Source: Plumapathes pennacea | Taxonomy: Eukaryota > Cnidaria > Anthozoa > Antipatharia > Myriopathidae | Assembly (NCBI GenBank): GCA_964036295.1 | Contig: OZ038469.1 | Coordinates: forward strand, 7,642,067-7,706,066 | Length of the DNA: 64,000 nt | Direction of reading: 5' to 3' | Part shown: in pieces, positions 58,494-64,000 of the stretch | Layout: every line of letters starts with the position of its first letter | Position numbering within the stretch: the stretch's first letter is position 1 | Notes under the pieces: model-generated | What the model saw: only the letters and a program-made list of their open reading frames with translations | What the model was told of the DNA's origin: nothing | Database searches by the model: none | Translations under genes and position numbers: made by a program

Positions 58494-58930
58494 TTAATTC
58501 GGTTTTGAGTTTAATTTTTGAAACAAAAAATTAAAATTACGTAGGTCACGACTGTTTTCAATGGCAGCCCTCGCCCACCGTAGTAGTCCCAAATCTGGCA
58601 CCTGGATGTTGCATATTTTCTTCCAGTCGAGCTTCATGTGAGTTAGCCAATCTTTTCCAAAGAGAGATGGTCCCGAGCCTTCAACTACTAGAAGTGGCAC
58701 GGTTATGTTCTGGTCTTGGTACTTGAGGTCAGCATGAAATTGACCAGAAACTTGGACTGGGTGGCCTGTGTAGGTGTGCAGGCGAGTGCTGCAGGGCTTG
58801 AGTGAAGTGCCGTTAAAGTGCCTGTTGTAGGTTTCCTGTGAGAACATTGAGACTCCAGCACCTGTGTCTAACTCCATAAGAAGGTTAGTTCCGTTTAGTT
58901 CAACTGGTATTTCAATGCCGGATTACTAAA
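58494..58930 (-). pseudogene. Retropepsin fragment of a Ty3/Gypsy element
   Basis: The - strand reading has LMELDTGAGVSMFSQ (D-T-G active site), VQVSGQFHADLKYQ, the LLVVEGSGPSLFGKDWL block and a tail toward the RT. Upstream from 58930 and downstream from 58494 no gag or RT is found, so it is an isolated piece. Confidence 0.75.
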
Positions 58931-60271
58931 AGTTGTACACTTGTTCTGTATGTAAATTTGGGTCCCTGCTTCACATTTCTATCAAATGTTAACACACCAG
59001 TTCTGCACCATGCATCTGCCCCAACCTTTCGAGACTTTACAAACTCTTCAATGTCCTATTCAATGTTTGGAAACCTCTTCAAAATTCGTGATACAACTTT
59101 TGGTAATGTGTTTTTCAGCAGAGGTGCTTTTGCAATCTCTTTTGCTTTCATTCTTGCATGTTTCCTTTTGTATACTTTCCTTATAACTTGTTCAGGGATA
59201 TTTTCATTCAACTGTTGATCTGGGTCATCATAAGCTAGTTCATTATCTCAAATTTTCTCCTGAGCAGCATTCTCCCTCTCCCTTACTAATAAAACTTGCC
59301 TTAAGGTTTCAGTTCCTGATCCCCATCTGCAGAAATGTCTAAAATGGAAGCCGATCTAAGAAGTCACAAATTGCTTGTGTCATCACATTTCTACTAAGAT
59401 TCTGTAACGTCCTTAGTGATCATGTGATGGTACTGGTGACACAACTGCCCTGTTCATTTCAAGTGTGGCGTCTGGATCAAGGTGTAATGAAAGATCTCCA
59501 TTTACAAATTCCTACCACTACTGTGGGTCCACACTGTCTTCTTTCTCTCCACCTGAGAGCTATTCAAAATCAGCTTGTGTGCCTTCTGAACCTGATGATG
59601 TTCTGTTTCACTGCAAGGTGGTTCATCCTCTGGGCGGATGCCAAATCCTCTCAACATTGCCTTATCTTGCACTGTGGCGAGTTCATCAACAACTTCATGG
59701 ATTTTCCTTCATTCTAGGCAAGGCATAAATAAATCTTCTCTTTCTGTTGATTGAAGTTTTGAAATCCGTATAGTTTCTGACAAAGCATTTGACAAAAAGT
59801 TCTCAGCTTTACTGCAAACATATGTTTAAGTAGGAGTCTGTCTTTATCTGAGCTTGCCAATATACGAAGTTCCTTCAGGTTTTCTTTGTCTAATCTTGAA
59901 GCAGATTGTTGTTTTTGCCACACTTTCTCTGCAAGCGGTACAAAGTTTTTGTAAACCACACCATCAATCTTCTCTATGACACAATTTTGCACTTCCAAGA
60001 CAAATTATAGCCATTGTGACCACACACACAGGTAGCTGTATCAACTTTCTCACAGCCAAGTCACTCTTGTACACCATGTTTGGAAAATCATTTGATATGT
60101 TGCTGCAAGCTCAACACCTCCACCTTCCTTTACAGCCTAGCAAAACCTCAGCAAACGTAAACACTCTTAGCATCCATGAGCTTGTCTGCCAGAACAAAAT
60201 AGTGGTAAAACATCCACAAAGTCATTTATAGTAACGTTTTTCAAGTAGGAAACAATCTCATCATTCCCACA
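58931..60271. other. Stretch with one unrecognised - strand ORF
   Basis: 59998-59714 (-) is open for 94 codons (LDKENLKELRILASSDKDRLLLKHMFAVKL..). It may continue leftwards in broken frames to about 59600 (DEL..VQDKAMLRGFGIRPEDE). It could be the N-terminus of a decayed element protein. No family assigned. Confidence 0.35.
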
Positions 60272-60710
60272 TCCTGCGTTGGTACTAATCTGAACACCAT
60301 GTCGTTTTCGAATGTCTGTTGTTTATGGGGCGACCTCCCCGTGCATTGGGGTTTGCTTGATAAAAACATCAGAACAGAATCACGTCCCTGTGTAGTGGGG
60401 TTTGCTGGGTAAAACATTGGAAGAGAATCATGTCGCCGTGTAGCAGGGGTTACTGAGTAAAACATTAAAACAGAATGATGTCCCCAAGTTTGCTGGGTAA
60501 AACATTGGAACAGAATCTCCAGCCTCGTTCCGAGGCTCTTTCCTCTCTCGACCCCAAATCTCGTGTTTTAATGTCTTTTGTTCATGGGATGACCTCCCTG
60601 CACCGTGGGGTTTGCTGGGTAGAACATCGGAACAGAACCTCCAACCTCGTTCCCAGGCTCTATCCTGTCCTAACCCCGAATCTCGTGTTTTAATGTCTTT
60701 TGTTCATGGG
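60272..60710. repeat. Minisatellite/dispersed repeat, copy 2
   Basis: About six units of a roughly 60-bp motif (GGGGTTTGCTGGGTAAAACATTGGAACAGAAT with GTC/ACC caps), plus two longer 150-bp units (60480-60560 and 60600-60690) containing CTCGTTCC..AGGCTC and CCCCGAATCTCGTGTTTTAATGTC. Related to 45722-45886. Confidence 0.85.
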
Positions 60711-60759
60711 GCGACCTTGGTTGATCATGTGGTGTTCTGGTAGTCCGTTGCAAAGCAAA

Positions 60760-61668
60760 GAATGAAACGGAACACTCGTGAGAAGAAACAAGTTTGTCTT
60801 CAAAAATGAAGAGAGCAAGCAAGACTAAGACAAATTCATGAGACAAGGCAACAACAGAGTATTCGTCTCGAACGCAGACGGCAAACAGCTGCCCAACAAA
60901 ACAACAGCAGTCGAGACAAGACAATACTGTTGCTGCCAAGCAACGAGCAGAAACGAGCTCAGGAGACAACCCAGGAAAGAAAATGGCACATAGCTGATTG
61001 GGAGCATCATATGCAGAAGCGAGCCCAAGAACAACTCAGTGAAGAGAACAGCGCATGAAAGCCGATTGACATCGAGCTGCTTCCTGACACTACAATGAAA
61101 CGACTGCACAAAGGGCCTGCAGGCTTCAGGCTCAAAATGTGGCCAACAATCGATCCTTCTTTTCTTGTCGAAGAATAGTGCTTCCAGAAACGACAATATC
61201 TGCATGGCTGTGGATGGGCTAACCCTGACAATCCAGCTCTGCACAATCAAGAGTGGGCACAAGAGGAACTTGCAGCCTTCCATTGCTACGAAGAAAACCT
61301 TCGACACCTTCACTGTAGGGTGTGCAAAGAAACATGGCCAATAGTTGCGAACCAAAGTAGGGCTGACCCGAACTATACCTGCACCAGGTGTAAGCGGGAC
61401 AAAAAGACTTGTGCCACTATTTCTCAGGTTACAATGACATGGACAGTGCCAACAGAACTACAGGGCCTCAGCGAAGTGGGGGAAATGCTCATCGCCTGGG
61501 CTTTTCCCATTATGTGTGTTTGTTAAAACATGGCGGCCAGCTTGGGTACAAAGGACATGTCTTCAACTTGCCACAGGACGTGCAGGGATTTCTCAGCGGT
61601 CTCCCTGCCAATGTGAGTGACTTGCTGATTCTTATCATCAGGAAACCAGAGGACAGTAAGAAATAAAA
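60760..61668 (+). pseudogene. Helitron Rep protein N-terminal region (DUF6570-type)
   Basis: In broken + strand frames: an Arg/Gln-rich coil (QSIRLERRRQTAAQQ..), LHKGPAGFRLKMWPT, and a zinc-finger region (HCRVCKETWPI..YTCTRCKRDKKT). Then comes the block GPQRSGGNAHRLGFSHYVCL, read with frame changes, leading to HGGQLGYKGHVFNLPQDVQGFL and LPANVSDLLILIIRK. This is the region preceding the Rep (rolling-circle replicase) domain in animal Helitrons. The Rep and helicase domains are absent. Confidence 0.75.
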
Positions 61669-63132
61669 CACTTCCTTTCTTTGTACCTCTGCAATAATAC
61701 TTTTCAGCCGTTTTGGAAATACAGTAGTTTTCTTTGCTTTGTTGTTGTTTCATTATGTTTGTTTTTCATGTGAGGAACTGCCAACCATTTCAATTTTCAC
61801 AGCTGATTCACTTGCTAAATGTAGTATTAGATTTGTTAATGAGTTCCTTCTCTGTTTAAATTGCCTTTTGAAAACCTAACCAGTTTATTGACATGAAGAA
61901 AAAGTTCTGTACCTGCACGAAAGACAAAATACGTTTGGTACTACATTTTTCTGTATCAATAGTCTTCTTGACTGAGTTCATGTTTTTTTCTTGTTTAATT
62001 GATTGTGTTTGCTGTCCATCTTTCTTTTACATGCATGTAATTGTACATTAAAATGTTCACATCACGAATTTTGCTGAACTTCCAAATGTTATCACATTCT
62101 CCAAAATGTTGAACAGTAAGAAAATGTATGGTACAGTGCACTCGTGACACTACACAACTGTTGTCTTGCGGGATTACACTTATGTTAGTGTGCAATTTCA
62201 TGGTTTTCTATCAATTAAAAGCAGCTGCCATACTTTGTTTTACACTTTTTTGTCTTTGAGAAGTTTCATGATTTTCTATCAATTAAAAAGTAGTTACATA
62301 TACTTTGTTTTACATTATTTGTCTTTGAAGACTTTATGAATTTATGAATTTTCATTTCAAATGCATCGTTTTTCTTTGTTACTGACACTTCTGTGTCATT
62401 TAAGAGTTGTTGGCTCAAATTAAACTGTCTTGCCCCATTCATTGAGTCTTGGTCAAATGCTTTGTTTGTGCAAGCTTGTCATCCTGGCGGTGACTCACAG
62501 ATATGCAGCTGTTGCTGTGTCCTAAAATGTCGAGTGTATCGTTTTATTGCTTTGTATTAGGCCCTGAGTGGAGTATCCAGTCGGTTGGAGCAACAAGGGG
62601 AAAATTAGGAAAGATAAATAGTGATCAGAATGCGAAAGAATCTTTCATAAATGAATTTGTGGAGGCTGTAGAACACCTGAAAGGTTGTTCTGTTTATACG
62701 ACAAATCTTTACCGGGAGATGGTGCAGTTGCATCTGTCTAATTCAGTACACTTCTGAATATCTGAAGCATGTGTTGCTGTCAGTTGCTTGATCTCTAGTC
62801 CTGCTGTAGCATTAATTTTATATCTCAATTTAAACATATTAGGTAGTATTGGATCAAAATATAGTTGCATTCATTTACACTTCTATATTTTTACAATATT
62901 TACTCTGGAGAACTTTGTTTCATCTTATAAAAGTATTGCATAATATATAGTATTTCTTTTACAAAATCGGTTTAGCTAAGGTCAGATTTCACACTGCTGT
63001 ATTTCATTTGTGTGAGAGCTCTATCCATGCAAGAAGTTTCACGTTGATTTTAACATTCATGTTCAAAAATCAATAGTTGTTAATAAGGTATTGCAGTTAC
63101 CCAAGTTGTGTAGAGGGTTACGTGTAGTTACT
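61669..63132. other. No gene supported
   Basis: An AT-rich region with an internal direct repeat of GTTTCATGATTTTCTATCAATTAAAA (about 62196 and 62265). An 84-codon + reading at 62503-62757 has no recognisable domain. Confidence 0.45.
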
Positions 63133-63315
63133 CGTCTTCGTGGCCTGTGTCATCTTTGTCCTCAACCATCAGTACCACTTGGAACATCATCTTCAGGTGG
63201 TTGTGTCAGTGATTTGTGGTCGATGACAATGTCCTTGTAGTAGGGAATGCTGGCCTTGAGCCACTGAATAGCATCCAAGACTTGCTTGTGGCACACTACA
63301 GTCTTCACAAGTGTT
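63133..63315 (-). pseudogene. Helitron DUF6570-type segment, inverted
   Basis: The - strand reading VVCHKQVLDAIQWLKASIP, then YYKDIVIDHKSLTQPPEDD, is the segment that normally follows the GHVFNLPQDVQGFL block in animal Helitron proteins. It lies on the opposite strand to that block, 1.5 kb away, so an inversion or independent insertion is implied. Confidence 0.6.
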
Positions 63316-64000
63316 ATTTAGTTTTCAGATGCAGAGAAAATCGTGCCTTAAGATTTTTGGTGCCCTGACGGTGTTTGTTGACATAAGCAGCTAATCTGTC
63401 TGCCAGTCAGTAAACTAATTGACGTCACAACTCAGACAGGCTCGAACCTGATTGGCTGACTAAACTGGTCAGACAACAATACCGTACGGAGATCGTGGGT
63501 GATCTGACTGCTTGAATATTAAGAGGCTGTCTCTGTAAAATCCTCCGAGTCATTTCAGATTCAAAAACAGATTTCGTTCATACTTTGCCTATCGAAGACA
63601 CTTGATGCCCAAGTAACGAAAAACATTGTTTGGTGGAAGTCGGTTCTATTAAGAAAATTTGAGCTTTGAGACTTGCTGTGTTCTAAACGGTGTTTCCGAT
63701 TAAAAATAAATTTGATACTAGCATAGAATAACCTTCATTCTCTCTGGAAAAAGTAATTTCCTTTTGTATTATGGAAATACCGTGGGAAAAACATCGCACA
63801 AACACAGCTTCCTTAGCGTGACAGGTCAACTTTTGAAAAAGTATCCAAGTTGAAGTCACGTAATCTCGAAAGTGGCACTTACCTGGAACGTTCTTTTAGT
63901 ATTGATGCAGAGTCAAATGGATACTTTTCAAGTATCAGTTAAAATAATTGGCGGCACTGGGATATCGATGCAGGAGTGAGCCCTCAAATCTATAGTTGTG
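63316..64000. other. No gene supported
   Basis: Nothing recognised; a CAGTCAGTAAACTAATTGACGTCA region and a CTGATTGGCTGACTAAACTGGTCAG imperfect palindrome at about 63440-63475 are the only structure seen. Confidence 0.4.

Noticed and set aside
60825-61355. 176-codon - strand ORF with hydrophobic stretches
   Set aside because: It is opposite the Helitron Rep N-terminal region, whose + strand motifs (zinc finger, YTCTRCKRDKKT) are recognisable; the - reading has none.

Overview
This is animal genomic DNA, most probably from a cnidarian such as an anthozoan. It has split exons with canonical GT/AG junctions, is AT-rich with low gene density, and carries a dense layer of degenerate mobile elements whose families I associate with coral and anemone genomes. 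There are no bacterial operons, rRNA genes, tRNA genes or CRISPR arrays that I can support. The species call is inference.

Host genes. On the + strand are two consecutive exons of a prostaglandin reductase 2-like enzyme (686-886 and 16586-16912), separated by a 15.7 kb intron. Nested in that intron on the - strand is an alpha-kinase gene (13226-13951) with a probable upstream exon (14369-14803). A multi-exon - strand gene (25388 to about 23690) has intact splice junctions and looks like a transposase-derived (Kolobok-like) protein.

The most interesting content is a pair of large DNA transposons. Element 1 (899-7977, inside the reductase intron) has 26-bp terminal inverted repeats and subterminal arrays of a GCGGCCGC palindrome. 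It carries two divergent genes: a Tc1-type DD34E transposase with two spliceosomal introns (- strand, 3740-4964) and a three-exon BEN-domain protein (+ strand, 5237-7160). Element 2 (about 35.9-45.7 kb, boundaries approximate) repeats the design. It has a BEN-domain gene (- strand, 37172-37846) head to head with a Tc1 transposase remnant (+ strand, 38244-38650), between two arrays of a GTTTAAAC palindrome. In both elements the transposase strand carries a sequence matching the replication-dependent histone mRNA 3' stem-loop followed by ACCA (2150-2131 on -, 38680-38699 on +), while the BEN genes carry AATAAA signals. I propose a BEN-Tc1 transposon class whose transposase-strand transcript may use histone-type 3' processing.

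Other layers. Five copies of one Helitron family (TC...CTAG termini, A|T target) lie at 8057-9836, 28610-29978, 31719-33092, 51938-53252 and 56839-58098; each carries an N-terminal fragment of Helitron ORF. LTR retroelements are all on the - strand: Ty3/Gypsy at 10506-13050, 17880-18115, 20312-23565+ and 49085-53830 (the last split by a Helitron), a BEL/Pao pol fused downstream of an integrase-core gene (54431-58328), and a lone retropepsin fragment (58494-58930). Smaller remnants include a tyrosine recombinase whose catalytic Tyr codon is a stop, DDE_Tnp_4, CACTA, Harbinger, LINE, Penelope-like, DUF3987-like and Helitron Rep fragments. MITEs, a 648-bp foldback, minisatellites and duplicated 0.5-0.8 kb repeats fill most of the rest.
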